A stretch of 64,000 nucleotides of DNA, taken from Euleptes europaea (lineage: Eukaryota; Chordata; Lepidosauria; Squamata; Sphaerodactylidae). Each line of letters starts with the position of its first letter. Positions within the stretch are counted from its first letter, which is position 1. Where the stretch lies: contig NC_079325.1 in assembly GCF_029931775.1 (NCBI RefSeq), forward strand, positions 38,914,673-38,978,672. Direction: 5' to 3'. The notes beneath the pieces are model-generated. The model did no database searches and had not been told where the DNA came from. It worked only from the letters and a program-made list of their open reading frames with translations. The position numbers and the translations under genes were made by a program. Positions 23,286 through 34,685 of this stretch are shown here, piece after piece.

Positions 23286-25706
23286 AATTTAATTTTTCTC
23301 TTTTCCAATGCTTTTTTTAAATTGTCACGACGTTTTTATTACAAACTGCCTTAGTTGCCATTGGTTGTGAGGTGCAGTTTACAAGTCTTTTAAATAAATA
23401 TGCAAAGAGTAAGGACCTGTCAAGAGACATTCTCAGCAGCTGTCTGACAACCAAGCCCCTCAATTTCTCTAGAGATCTAAGTCTGAGCCTGTATATTTGT
23501 TTTTTTAGGCTAGCATTTGACAGCCACGAGAAAACTGCTGTAGATCAACTTAAAATTTAATGGATATTTAGCTTGTCTATTGTTTTAACTGTATTCTTCT
23601 TTTGTTAGAAAAGTATACAAATAGCATTGTACATAGAACAAAAGTAGCAACTTGTCTCACTTGGGAAAGGAGAGATCCTGAGGCATCAAATACAATAAGT
23701 ACCACAATGGTAAACAAAGGAAGAAGAATTGCAAAATACTCAAAAATGCAGCAAATACTCTCTATACAGAGAAATACAAAAGTTAACATATATAAATATA
23801 TAAAAACAAGGGTACATTTGAACGTAAAGAAATCACTGGACTCTGACAAGAAAGTGACTAGGGTGGGGAGAGTCGAAAGACAGTAGCAGCTAAATTTTAC
23901 AGAAGCACTACATTGTTACTTTTAACAAATCTGAACTCTTGAGAAGAAATAAGATAGAAATGCAATAAAGAACCATTTAATCACATTAAAAACTGTTCAC
24001 TATACCTGGTAAGCCTTAAACTGGGACACAATAGGAGCAAGACATTATTCTAATTGTTCTCAGGCCCAGTTCTCACAAACTGCTAAGGCTGTAAACTGAT
24101 GTTTGAGTTGCACTACTTTAGACGGCAAGTAGAGGAATCACAAAATGTAATGTTCCACCATAATAATAATAATCCCTGCACATAAAAAACAATCACGTCA
24201 GGGAGAATACTAAGCTAGAGCCTGACATGCATCTTCTAGGTACAGGGTATTTATTTTCTGTCTGGAGGAGCATTCTAATCATATGAGCCCATACACAGTA
24301 TTACTACCTCTGTGTCAGAGAGGCCTTGTACACAGAACTGTCTAAAATGAGCGGAAGGTGGTAGGTAAGAGAATCGCTGATTATTTATGGCATTTTTATT
24401 TTGCTTCATCTTCATAGTAAAAATGCAGCAAATTTCAAGCACACATAAATGTCCCCATTAGCAAAACCTTTAAAAAAACACATACTAATACACAAAATCA
24501 AACAGCAGACAGATGTCATCAGGACAAACCAAGAACAACTATGCAGACTCATCTTATTGGTCAAAGACCAAATGAAATGAATCAACTTTCAAAATTTCAG
24601 CAGGGATAGTGTCAGTCTAATCTCTTGAAGTAGGGTGTTCTAGGGCCAGCTACTTAAAAGGTCCTACTTCTGGGGCAGTTCAACCATTTCTCCACACAAG
24701 ATGGCATCAAAAGCCAATCTCAGGGGCGAGGGAAGCTCAAATGAAAGTGGTCACTGAAATACAGTAGCTGTTTGGGTGTTTGTACAGCCATAGCCACCAC
24801 TTTGAATTAGGTTAATTGTTCACCTGTACAGTTGTTCCAGCATAAGTGTAACACGAGAATATCCTTTTATTACCCCCCCAAACTAATTCAGTTACAGCAT
24901 TCTGCATCAAAAGCTGTTTCTAAACCATCCTCACAGCCAGCTTCACATTGCATGTATTTCAATAACTTAGAGGTCACAAAGCATGTCAACAGTAAGATCT
25001 CTGCATTCCAGTAGAGGATGAAGTCAGCTACCAGCCACAAGTGAGAAAAGGGCACAGCCAATGCATGAGTAAGGTCGAGCCCGGTAGATTTTCTAAGGAA
25101 AGTGTGACCCACCCAAAACAGGTCTCTCCCCATTAATCTGGACTGAGCAGGACTGTTGCACTTAAGTGTTTTGATTTCTAAACAAAAGACACCAGTACTC
25201 AAGGTCTCATCTGCACATTACAGTACCCCTTTGTATGTGTGGTGTGCAAAAAAACCCCACCTTTCCTTGCCTAAGGTTCATTGAATTTTTATCCCACCCT
25301 TCTTCTGAAGAGCTCAACTCAGTTCCAACCTCATACTAGATAGAATGATCAACCCAACATCAACTCATGAGCTTAATGGATGGACAGGAATTCGTGCCTG
25401 GGTTGCCAAGCACTGCATTCATGACACTATTCTCTAACAAACTGTGTGAACCAGCTATGAGATTTTTAACCAGCCCTTCTTCCACGTATCTCAGAATGGT
25501 GTACAGAAGTGTCTTCCATGTTAATCTCACAACCCTATGAGGTAGGCTAGGAGCGAGAGAATCAAGAGCAACCAGCCCATAGTCATCATGTAAGCTTCAT
25601 GGTTGAGTAGGCATTCATAACACAATCTGCTGTGAAGCTGCTTGCGGTTAAACAAAAAGAACTCTGTACGCACTCAGAGACCCTGTCTCTCCTAAATTTA
25701 TATGAT

Positions 25707-25900
25707 TGCTAACTCCAAGTTGGGAATTTGCTGGAGATTTGGGGATGAAGCCTGGGAAGGGAAGGCGTTAGCGAGGTGTAATACCACACAGTTCACTCTC
25801 CAAGGCAGCTATTTTCTCCAGAGGAACGAATATCGGTCACCTGGAAATCAGTTATAATTCCAGGAAATCTCTAAGCCCCACCTGGAGGTTGGCAACCCTA
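25707..25900 (+). repeat. Interspersed repeat, GGTTGGCAACCCT family
   Basis: A complete-looking copy bounded by TTGCTAACTCCAAGTTGGG and GGAGGTTGGCAACCCTA, with internal AGCTATTTTCTCCAGAGG. Related copies lie at 26846-27495 (interrupted), 52024-52205 and 52213-52403. The family has no coding capacity and I cannot name it. Confidence 0.7.
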
Positions 25901-26259
25901 CACACATTCTGAACCAGGACCAAACTAACTTGCTTAATAAGAAGAAAAGATTCCAGAGCTAAAACACAAGGTATGCTATACTCCGTAAACCTCCCCACAA
26001 CCACGCACGTGTTCCCTCGACGCTTAACAGAAAAACACCAGCAGCCCTCACGCTGAATGCTCTCACGTGGGGCCTTCTTCCCTCTTTCCCGCCTTTCTTT
26101 TCCCTTGTCCCAGCGAGGCTCAAAACTGACCCACCTAGACCCCCGCCTTGGCCTAGGCCAGGTTTCCCTTGCGTTGCCGAGCAACGCTGAACGCTCTCAA
26201 CTAACTTCCGCCAAATCTTTCCCTACAAACGGAACCAAAACAGAAAGGCTAAAGTGACG

Positions 26260-26600
26260 CAAAAAAGCCTCCGCTTCCGGCAAAGGGGAAACACCATGAC
26301 CGCTCTAGCCCCCGATGTCGCTATGACCAAAAGGTTGCATATTACAAGAGGCAGGGAGTTTCCGGTTTTACACCGGAAGTCCTCCTCGGACAGAGATTTG
26401 TGTAGCACTGTAGGTCGGCTCTCCCTTAGGCCGTGCTGGCGAAAGCCCTATGCCAGTACAGCCTGGCGCGGAGCACGCTGGGAGGCGGGAAGGGGGTGGG
26501 GCTTAGTGAAGCGTGGCTGGGAGCAGCGAGTCGCCTTCCTTCGCGCGCCTTTCGAGCGGCGACGGACGGTGAGTTTAGGGGACTTGGAGGTCTCTGCGGG
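26260..26600. promoter_or_regulatory. CpG-rich bidirectional promoter, POLE3 / C9orf43 homologue
   Basis: A CpG-rich stretch lies between the divergent genes. It contains several ETS-type motifs (CCGGAAGT at about 26374, CTTCCGG at about 26273, TTTCCGG near 26359) and a TGACGCAA motif near 26255. It ends in what looks like a noncoding POLE3 first exon with a GTGAGT donor at 26569. No TATA box is obvious, which suits a housekeeping promoter. The C9orf43-side start lies to the left, but its exact exon was not identified. Confidence 0.72.
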
Positions 26601-26866
26601 TTGTGGGAAAGGAGGGATCCTACTTCTCCCTCTCCAACAGTTGCCGGTGGGGGGGAAGGAGTTTCTAATTGGTCTGCATTCTGTGCATGCTCAGAGACTG
26701 GTTTTTACTCCGCAGGGGCAGCGTTTCTCACTACGCGGGATGGGTGTGTTGGGAGAGATTGAGTTCCTATAGTTCCTTCTTACAGCTCAGGGGAATGTTA
26801 ATTGGTCCTTCTGTGAGTGGGTTCATTCATGGAGAACGTCTAACTAGGGTTGCCAGCCTCCGGGTG

Positions 26867-27286
26867 TTAGCACGTGGCTTCAAAGATAATATAATGTGAA
26901 ATATACCAACTGGAAAAGAAAACAACATTATAGAATATAATAATTCTATTTTTGGGGAAATCCAAAACACAACATATATTCATAAACACTGTGTTGAAAG
27001 GCCACAGAAATAATTCTTGAATTTATGTTGTTCATGTTTTGTTGTTAAAAGCAATCTGTATATATACATTTTTTGTTATTTCAGACCCAGTGAGGTTTCT
27101 GTGTGGCTTTCAACACAGTGTTTATGAATATATGTTGTGTTTTGGATTTCCCCAAAAATAGAATTATTATATTCTATAATGTTGTTTTCTTTTCCAGTTG
27201 GTATATTTCACATTATATTATCTTTGAAGCCATGTGCTGCCATTTATTATAGTTTCTACTATTTCCAGCATAGGTATTTTCTTCTT
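26867..27286. mobile_element. Fold-back element with ~142-bp near-perfect arms
   Basis: The left arm, 26869-27010, and right arm, 27096-27238, are nearly perfect inverted copies separated by 85 bp. The element sits inside a GGTTGGCAACCCT-family repeat and is flanked by CCAGCCTCCGGGTG (26853-26866) and CCAGCCTCCAGGTG (27287-27300), a probable 14-bp target duplication. The high arm identity suggests a recent origin. It lies in the POLE3 5' intron. Confidence 0.75.
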
Positions 27287-27569
27287 CCAGCCTCCAGGTG
27301 GTGGCTGGAGATCTCCTGTTACAACTGATCTCCAGGTGACAGAGATCAGTTCTCCTGGAGAAAATGGCTGCTCTGGAAGGTGGGCTCCATGGCACTGTTC
27401 CCCACTGAAGTTCCTTCCCTCCCCAAACCCATCCTACTCAGGCTCCACCCCCAAAAATCTCCAGGTATTTCCTGACCTGGAACTGGCAACCCTATTTCTA
27501 TCTCTGGAGCCCTTTTTTATTGTGCTCTTTCTCCAAGAACTTAGCGATTATTTTTCTTGCAGTTCGGAG

Positions 27570-27652
27570 ATCCGCCCGCCAGTCAGAGCAGACAATACTG
27601 ATTTTGATGGACCAAAGGTCTGATTCAGTATAAGGCAGCTTCATGTGTTCAT
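27570..27652 (+). repeat. 3' end of a tRNA-derived SINE (GGCTCAGTGGTAGAGC family)
   Basis: Shows the 3' body GCAGACAATACTGATTTTGA, GGTCTGATTCAGTATAAGGC and TTCATGTGTTCATG shared with full copies at 46.0, 59.6 and 61.7 kb. Confidence 0.75.
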
Positions 27653-28357
27653 GGGCCCTCACAACAATCCTGTGAAGTAGCTTAGGATGAGTGCCCTAAG
27701 GAAGCCCAGGGAGCTTTGTGGTGTGGTGTTGATTTGAGCTTCTCATGAGTAAGCCCCCCCCCAAGCATGTAATAGCCAGTGGTGCTTAAACAGATGAAAT
27801 ATTAACTTGTCTTATACAGTCAGACTGTTGGTCCATCTAGGTCATGATTGTTTACATAGGTTCCTAGGAAGGGCTTTTCTGACATCCTTTCCCTGGAGAT
27901 GAAAGGGATTGAGCTACGACCCAATCCTCCCTTAAGGTTTTTGCTAGGGATTATTTTCTCTAAGTCTCTTGTTAAGGTTAAAAATCAAATATTTCAAGGG
28001 CAGTGAGAGATTCCTCACTGCAGAGGACAATAGCTGATTTGTATTTCATATATTGATGTAGGAGTTGTCTGTTACATTTTATCATGCCCTTCCTCCATTG
28101 CATCCTGGGTTATGATGTGGCTCTCTCTTCCCCCATTTTATTTTTACAAAAAGCTAGAGAAGTAGGTTAGGATGAGAAAGTAACTATCTCCAGGTTATGA
28201 GCTGAGCTTTCTGGTTGAGTGGGGGTTTGAACCCAGGTGTCATAATCTGGTGCTCTAAGCACTGCATCACACTTGCTTCTGTAAATGGGCTAGAAGCATA
28301 GTCCTTTATATTTTCATCTTTCCCCAGCACCCTCTTGTCTTTCTCCCATTGTCCACA

Positions 28358-30168
28358 ATGGCTGAACGGCCTGAAGACCTGAACTTGCCCAATGCTGTCA
28401 TAACTCGCATCATCAAGGAAGCGGTGAGTAAGGGGTGTTTGGAATCTGAGAACCCAGCTGGATCAGACCAATGGTCCATTTAGTCCAGTGTCCTGCTCCC
28501 CACAGTAACCAAGTGTTTAGAAAGTATCAGTTTGCTTGCGAGCTGGGCAGGCAGCTGAAACAAAGGATACCACCACCCAGGACACCCGAACAATTAAATT
28601 CTGCCTTGGTATCTCTTGGCTGTAAACTGTATTTTGCAAACAAAGAAACATCTCTTTGGTCTCCTCTGTCGTCCCCCCCAGCTTCCTGATGGAGTTAACA
28701 TTTCCAAAGAAGCCCGGAGTGCTATTTCTCGAGCTGCCAGTGTGTTTGTGCTGTATGCCACATCATGGTGAGTGCTACTTCTCTCAAGGTGCAGAAGTAT
28801 GGATGTATGACTAGTTTACCTGAAGCGGAACTAAATTACTATTTCGGCTGTTTTTCCCAAATTTTGTTTGCCAGTGGGCTCTGTGGCAGAGCTGTTGCTT
28901 TGCATGCAGGAAGTCCCACTTTCAATCCTTGGCATTTCCTGTTTAAAGGATCAGGCAGTAACTTATGAGAAAGACTTGAGACCCTGGAGAGCTGCTACCA
29001 GTCAGAGTACTAACCTTGGTAGATCCATTATGCACAAGGATTGTGTCTAATGCAACTGTTGATACTGTTATATAAACTTAGTCTTGTTAGTTCAATCTGC
29101 AAAATACTAACAAAGCTTAGACACCAAGGCTGTGTAACCGTGGTCTTGGAATTTTCTTTCCTGACGTTTCACCAGCAGCTGTGGCAGGCATCTTCAGGGG
29201 AGTAACACTGAAGGACAGTGTCTCTCAGTGTCAGTGTCTTCCTACACACTTGACACTGAGACACTGTCCTTCAGTGTTACTCCTCTGAAGATGCCTGCCG
29301 CAGCTGCTGGCGAAACGTCAGGAAAGAAAATACCAAGACCACGGTCACACAGCCCGGATAGCCAACAAGAGCTGATGAACTCTGACCGTGAAAGCCTTCG
29401 ACAATAATTTAGATCTTGTTTACAAAGAACTGTTAAGCACTATTCTTAGAAAGATTTCTAAAAAAAATCCTGTGCCTGTGAATGATGAATTGTTAGCACT
29501 TTGCTCTTCTCTTGTAACCTCTCTTATTTAGTGCCAATAACTTTGCAATGAAGGGGAAGAGGAAAACCCTGAATGCCACAGATGTCCTCTCAGCCATGGA
29601 GGAAATGGAGTTCCAGCGATTTGTTGCCCCTCTGAAGGAATCTTTGGAAGGTAGCATGAAACTTGTCCCATTGTCCTTTTACTCTTATTTGCTGAAAATG
29701 GATTCTCCTTAACATGGGGTTGCTTCTAACATTGGTGCATTTGCTCTTCTAGCCAGCATGGTGTAGTGGTTAAGAGTGTCGGACTCTAATCTGGAGAACC
29801 AGGTTTGATTCCCCACTCCTCCACATGAAGCCTGCTGGGTAACCTTGGGCTAGCCACAGTTTTCACAGAACTCTCTGAGCCCCACCTACCTCGCAAGGTG
29901 CCTGTTGTTGTGGGGGAAGGGAAGGCAACTGTAAGCTGCTTTGAGACTCCTTATGGTAGAGAAAAGCGGAGTATAAAAACCAACTCTTCTTCTAGCTTAC
30001 AGGCGTGATCAGAAAGGCAAAAAAGGAGCAGTGGAGCTAAAAAAGAAAGACAAAGACAAGAAGGAAGATTCTGAGGATCCAGATAAGAACCGGGATGATG
30101 AGAATGAAGATGAGGACGAAAGGATGGAAGAGGAGGAACAAAATGAAGAGGAGGAAGTGGATAACTGA
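28358..30168 (+). CDS. POLE3: POLE3, DNA polymerase epsilon subunit 3 (histone-fold)
   Basis: Small nuclear histone-fold subunit of DNA polymerase epsilon and of the CHRAC/ISWI remodelling complex; in this family it pairs with POLE4 or CHRAC1. Coding exons are 28358-28423, 28682-28767, 29532-29650 and 29996-30168, all with GT-AG borders and continuous phase. They give 147 residues, the length of human POLE3. The protein starts [18 protein letters not shown] and continues into a histone fold (about residues 8-90, with [17 protein letters not shown] and [19 protein letters not shown]). The tail is Lys-rich, then runs of Asp/Glu ending EEEVDN. A noncoding first exon probably ends at 26568 and splices to 28328. 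The last-exon acceptor lies at the 3' end of a SINE. Candidate ATTAAA poly(A) signals lie near 30471 and 30850. Confidence 0.97.
28868..29010 (+). repeat. tRNA-derived SINE, degraded
   Basis: Retains GCTTTGCATGCAGGAAGTCC, a B box (TTTCAATCCTTGG) and GAGACCCTGGAGAGCTGCTA. It lies in POLE3 intron 2 (between coding exons 2 and 3). Confidence 0.7.
29132..29407. mobile_element. Fold-back element, ~100-bp arms
   Basis: The arms 29132-29233 and 29251-29350 are inverted copies (for example CTGACGTTTCACCAGCAGCT against AGCTGCTGGCGAAACGTCAG) around a 17-bp loop. They are followed by a tail containing CCGTGAAAGCCTTCGACAAT. Such termini with inverted copies are what Penelope-like elements often leave, but that family assignment rests on memory. 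It lies in POLE3 intron 2. Confidence 0.65.
29753..29995 (+). repeat. tRNA-derived SINE abutting POLE3's last exon
   Basis: Head GCCAGCATGGTGTAGTGG, B box GGTTTGATTCC, body GGGTAACCTTGGGCTAGCC, tail AAAACCAACTCTTCTTC. The tail ends exactly at the splice acceptor of the last POLE3 coding exon. The 9-mer TCTTCTAGC occurs at both ends (29745-29753 and 29988-29996). Confidence 0.85.
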
Positions 30169-31246
30169 GCAGCTCGGTGACAGACTGCCAAGGCCAGGCA
30201 TCATTTGCATGTGGGAGGAATGCTGCTGCCTCACATTTTGCAGTAGACTGCCCTGCTGGTCCGTAAGGCCCTTTGCCATATTTGGGAAGCCCCAACAAAA
30301 GTCTCAGACTACAGCTGCTTGGGGCAAAACCTGTTTTGGAACAAAGTGCCAGTGATGTTGAAGAAAAGGGAGCTTCCTTCCTTTATCTGGATGGCTTATT
30401 AATGTAAAAGACTGGGTGTTCGGGATGAAGCACAAAGATATCCCCTCCTAAACTGGGAGAAACAGACATTAAACAAGTCAGCTTTGTTAATGGTGTCTGA
30501 ACTCAATGGTGCTTTGGTGCATCTCTGGCCAGTTGGGGTCAGATATGGGGTATTAAATGCTCAGGTTGTGGAATAGGTGGGGCTTTTACTCAAAGAGCAG
30601 CCCACCTTGGCTTGTCTCACTCCACTTTGCATATGCTCCAGCTGTGCCTTCTCTTTTTGTCTGGAGATGCTGTTTGGGTCTTCTCCTCTTGCCCTTCATG
30701 TGCAGTGTATCCCTACTGTGGCCATCTTCCCTCACAGCTCTCATTCTCCTGATGCCTCTTCCTGATTCAGATTTGTTGCTACTGATTTCTGCCATGAACT
30801 CTCCAAAATGTGGAGAGTTAAACTGACGCTTTTCTTCTAAAGCGGTGTCATTAAAAGGACCACAAAACTAAGGCAATGTTTCTAAGTCTCAAGTTTATGA
30901 ACTGCAAGGTTAGGAGAGGCTTGAGTCAGGTTGTCTGCAGGAGAATAGGTTTTCTTACCTTGTAGGTAAAGGTGTTAATCTGTTATCACAGTGTTCCCAG
31001 CAAAGGAATGATGAGTCTGAGCTAATCTCTCCCCATCCACTGGGGATGGAGTAGTTTTCTGCCACTATAGAGCTGGCATATATGGCATACGTACTCTTCC
31101 CTTTGGTATGGGGTGGTGGTGCATGTTAGGTTCCTTGTTTTGCATGTGTATCCTTTTTTGTACATCTACCATATTCATGTACCACCACCAGTATTGAAAG
31201 TATTGTCTCCATTCTGAATATAATGCAGCTATACAATTATGAAATA

Positions 31247-31589
31247 CAGGTTGAGTATCCCTTATCTGGACTGCTTGGGACCAGAAGTGGTTTGTATTTT
31301 GGACTTTTCCATATTTTGGAATATTTTGAAATTTTTGCATATGCATAATGAAATGTCTTTGGGATGAGACCCAAATCTAAAAAGTGAAATTCATTTATGT
31401 TTTATATATACTTTATACACATAGCCTGAATGTACGGTAATTTTATACAATATTTTTAATTATTTTGTGTACATTGAACCATCAATAGCACTGCTGAAGG
31501 CCTGTGAGTAACGCCTGCCTGCTGGATCAAAAGGTCCAGTTTTCAGATCAGTCTGGATAGAGATGTCCGGATAAGAGATACTCAACCTG
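31247..31589. mobile_element. Non-autonomous Tigger/pogo-type transposon
   Basis: The ends CAGGTTGAGTATCCCTTATC and GATACTCAACCTG are inverted repeats with TA on the left. The internal sequence (GCTTGGGACCAGAAGTG, TTATACACATAGCCTGAATG, GTACATTGAACCATCA) matches a mammalian Tigger-family element that I remember well. No transposase. Confidence 0.8.
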
Positions 31590-31607
31590 TCTTTGTACAA
31601 ACTAGAC

Positions 31608-32042
31608 CCTGGGTCCCCAACCTTTTCCAGCTTGTGGGTACCTTTGGAATTTTGACATTGTGTTGTGGACACAACTCCATAATGGCTGCTGCAGGAGGCA
31701 GAGGCCACCCATAAACTGTCTGGGAGTGAGATCATGCATAATTCTAATAGTAACTCTTCATCATTTCAGGCAGAAACTCTGCTTAATAAGAATGCCTTTT
31801 TAAATGAACGTATTGTTAAGTATTTTCTTGCTTACACACAGCTTACCTTCAGTAATGCAGTGAAGATCCTTGTACTATGGTGGCAGCTGCTGCCAAAGCA
31901 ACTTTTAAGAAATGTTCACAGCTGATCCAGTGACCAATCAGAAGCCCTGCTTACAAAAGCCTCATCCGGCCCCACGCATATTCTAAAAACATTTGGCAGG
32001 CGCCAGGAAAGGTGTTGGTGGGCACTATGTTGGGGACCCCTG
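31608..32042. mobile_element. Non-autonomous hAT transposon
   Basis: Inverted ends (CCTGGGTCCCCAACC / ATGTTGGGGACCCCTG) with flanks AACTAGAC (31600-31607) and AACTAGAG (32043-32050), a 7-of-8 target duplication. It follows the Tigger copy after 18 bp. Confidence 0.85.
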
Positions 32043-32049
32043 AACTAGA

Positions 32050-34390
32050 GCATCATAATCTTGTGGCTCCGCCTGTCTAATGCATTCATTCATTCTTGAT
32101 GCCTTAATCCTGCTTCTGTAGCTAGATGACATAGTTGAGGAAACTGTAATTGCAACATAACTTGCAGGGTTAGTTTAAGAGCACGTACTCCCTTTACCAG
32201 GCATGGCTTTTTCTGTAGTTCCAAAATGCCACTTTTTATCCAAATATCTTCAGAAACTATCAATATGTTATCTCAGGATCTTCAGAAAGTTTATGTTTAT
32301 GGAGGGAACCAGAACATCCTTGTATTGTATTTTTTTTTCTTAACACTACAAAATGTACAGTTTGCAAACAAACTTTTCCACAGAATTTGGTATGCTAAAA
32401 GCTAACAATTTTATTTGAACAGTTAGTATATCTGTAGACAAAAATTGCTTTTAAAAATTATTCTAATTGCAACCAATTTTTTTCAAATATTTTCACCTAA
32501 GATGTCATTCAAACACTTTTTGCTTCAAAAAACCTGTTTTCCATTATGTTAATGTGTTAATATTAGAACAAAAATGTGCTATTATCACCTTCCATTTACA
32601 GCTGTTCGCATACTTTGGTGGCCATTTTTTTCTTTTGTTGAGAATTTTGGCCTTGAAATGTCAAAATACAGCATGGCAAATGAGAGTGGTTTGCTCGCTT
32701 TTTCTGAGTACATTGATTCATAGTCAGAAGCAACTTAACGGCACTTAACACACACACACACACTAAATAGATGTGAGAAACCGCATCTCAACCATGTTGA
32801 GTATAAATTTACACTGTACCATCCAACTATATATAAAGGTTTTAGAAGCAGCTAACTTGATTGCACAGCCTAGCCCCAAATGACTATGGGGTAGAGTGCC
32901 TGTTCTGTGCACAGAAAGTCCCAGTTCAATCCCTGGCATCTCCAGGTAGAAGAATCTCAAGGACTTTCTCTGCCAGAGAGCTGAAGCCAGCTGGACATGA
33001 TAATACTGATCTAGATGGAGCAATTAGATGCTGCAATAAAATAGATTTGCATCAACTTGGCTTGAATATGACTCCGAGAACCAAAATTTCTTAATTCCAG
33101 AGAGTAGGAGTTGGCACAATGGGCCAGCAGTACTTATCAGACTATAGGGAGAAGAGCTCAGGAGTGCATCTAAAGAGTCCGGAAACATGATTTTTAAATT
33201 ATGTATTATCTCGCATCATGCAACAAGATGGTGTACATGGGGAGATTCCCAGGAATTCTCTAATCTAGGTACTGATCAGCTCCGACCTGCTTCACTTCAG
33301 CGAGGCTGCTAGCTCGTGCCTTCCAACCAAGTCCTGGTCCCAGTATAGGAGAGGCAAGATTTCCACATCCTGGGCTGGGTGCCGTGCGGTTGGATCAACT
33401 TAACGCTGCACTTGCCTTGTAGAAAACACAGCGGATATTTCTTATCGTGTACGCCATCATTCTGCAACTTATGAAGCAAGACTTGTATTTTTGCCAAGTC
33501 AGATTTTGCAAGTTTCCCACATTTTGATTTTCTCCCCAACAGAGACCTGAACAGGCGTACAACATTGTTTTGCTCTCCTCCATTTTATTCTCACAAGAAC
33601 AATCCTGCGAGGTAGGTTAAACTGAGAAAGAATAAGAATGGAGGTGGGGGGGGGGGAATGAAACCCATCCTAAAAAACAGGTTGGGTACCCAAGGTTGGG
33701 TGGGATAAATAAAATGATAGTGAAAATATTTTTTTAAGGCTCTACATCAAGATAAAAGTTATTTTTTAAAATAGTTAAAACAGCACAATGGCATTTCCTA
33801 AGGTTGATATGCTGTAACCACACGCCGGACACATTTTGGCCTTCCTCAGTGCTCAGTTGAAACCCACTGTACAAATCTGGCTGTAACACAGCCCTGTTGA
33901 GCAGAGATGTGGAACATGAGTGGTGGGAAGCAGCATGAAAGGGAGGCCTTGCATGTATTTGTTAGCCTTCCAGGACAACTAGTGAGCTGCTGCGTGAAAC
34001 AACTTGCTAGCCTAACCGTTTATTCAATAATAACATATAAGAAAAATGTAAAACTATAAGTGCTCGTTATTTGTATTTTTTGTATCTTTGTATTTTTGTT
34101 TTGTTTTTTAGTTATGTGATTTATAATTTGTGATGTTTTTATATATATTTTACTTTAAAAAATTAATAAAAATATATTAAAAAAACAAAACAAAACAACA
34201 ATTATATTTAAAAAACAAAACAAAAAAAACAAGCACCGATCCCATCCGCAGACCTGAAATTAACCAGCAGATAATTGTGGCCCCCGAGAACGTGCAGAGT
34301 GCGTTTTTCTCATCGTTGACTTAGCGTATCCAGCAAGAAATTCAGGAGGAGGTCTTCCAGGTCAGAGGGTCCTCCTGACAAAACCAACCG
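32050..34390. other. Intergenic POLE3-ALAD stretch
   Basis: Apart from the SINE at 32868 I see a short (AC)n run near 32748, a G run near 33640, and an A-rich LINE-like 3' tail at about 34060-34232. No gene or conserved exon is supported. Confidence 0.5.
32868..33035 (+). repeat. tRNA-derived SINE, degraded
   Basis: Contains GGGGTAGAGTGCCTGTTCTG, AGTCCCAGTTCAATCCCTGG and ATAATACTGATCTAGATGG, the GGCTCAGTGGTAGAGC family. Confidence 0.65.
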
Positions 34391-34399
34391 CCGTGATCT

Positions 34400-34621
34400 G
34401 AATCGCAGGATGTCGCGAGCCCGGCGACGGTGCCAGGAGCTGCGCGCCAACAACCGAGCAAAGCCCCCGCGGGGCAAGCCTGGCGCCGAGCGGCTCGCGG
34501 GACGGGGCGGGGCCATGCAAATAAGGGGAGGGATCGCAGGGGTTGCTGGGAAAACCGCTTGTGTTCCTCCTTTCCACGCGCGGACGGCCCTCTGTGCGCA
34601 AGGACGAGTTCCTAGCAGCGG
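34400..34621 (+). promoter_or_regulatory. Candidate ALAD housekeeping promoter and noncoding exon 1
   Basis: A CpG-rich block holds a GC box (GGGGCGGGG, about 34503), an octamer ATGCAAAT (about 34514), and a plausible noncoding exon ending at 34621 before GTGAGC. Distance and strand fit the first exon of ALAD, whose coding exon has an acceptor at 37820. In mammals ALAD uses separate housekeeping and erythroid first exons; a second one here could not be assigned. Confidence 0.6.
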
Positions 34622-34685
34622 GTGAGCCGGCTTGCGGGGTGGGTCGGGTCCCCTTGAGCGCGTTGGTGAGGCTCCCGGGCCATTG

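Larger units (their letters stand above)
22545..26250. other. Stretch between the first C9orf43 coding exon and the promoter, repeats only
   Basis: Presumed 5' intron of the C9orf43 homologue. I see Sauria-SINE-like reverse copies (about 25260-25440 and 25480-25660), the SINE body at 23183, and a 25707-25900 interspersed repeat (start CTAACTCCAAGTTGGGA, end GGAGGTTGGCAACCCT). No further exon could be supported. Confidence 0.5.

Noticed and set aside
23577-23849. Hydrophobic minus-strand frame resembling a membrane protein
   Set aside because: It is the shadow of an A-rich plus-strand sequence and shows no family similarity.
26254-26772. 172-residue plus-strand frame across the POLE3 promoter
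   Set aside because: It crosses the proposed noncoding exon and its GTGAGT donor; open only because of CpG composition.
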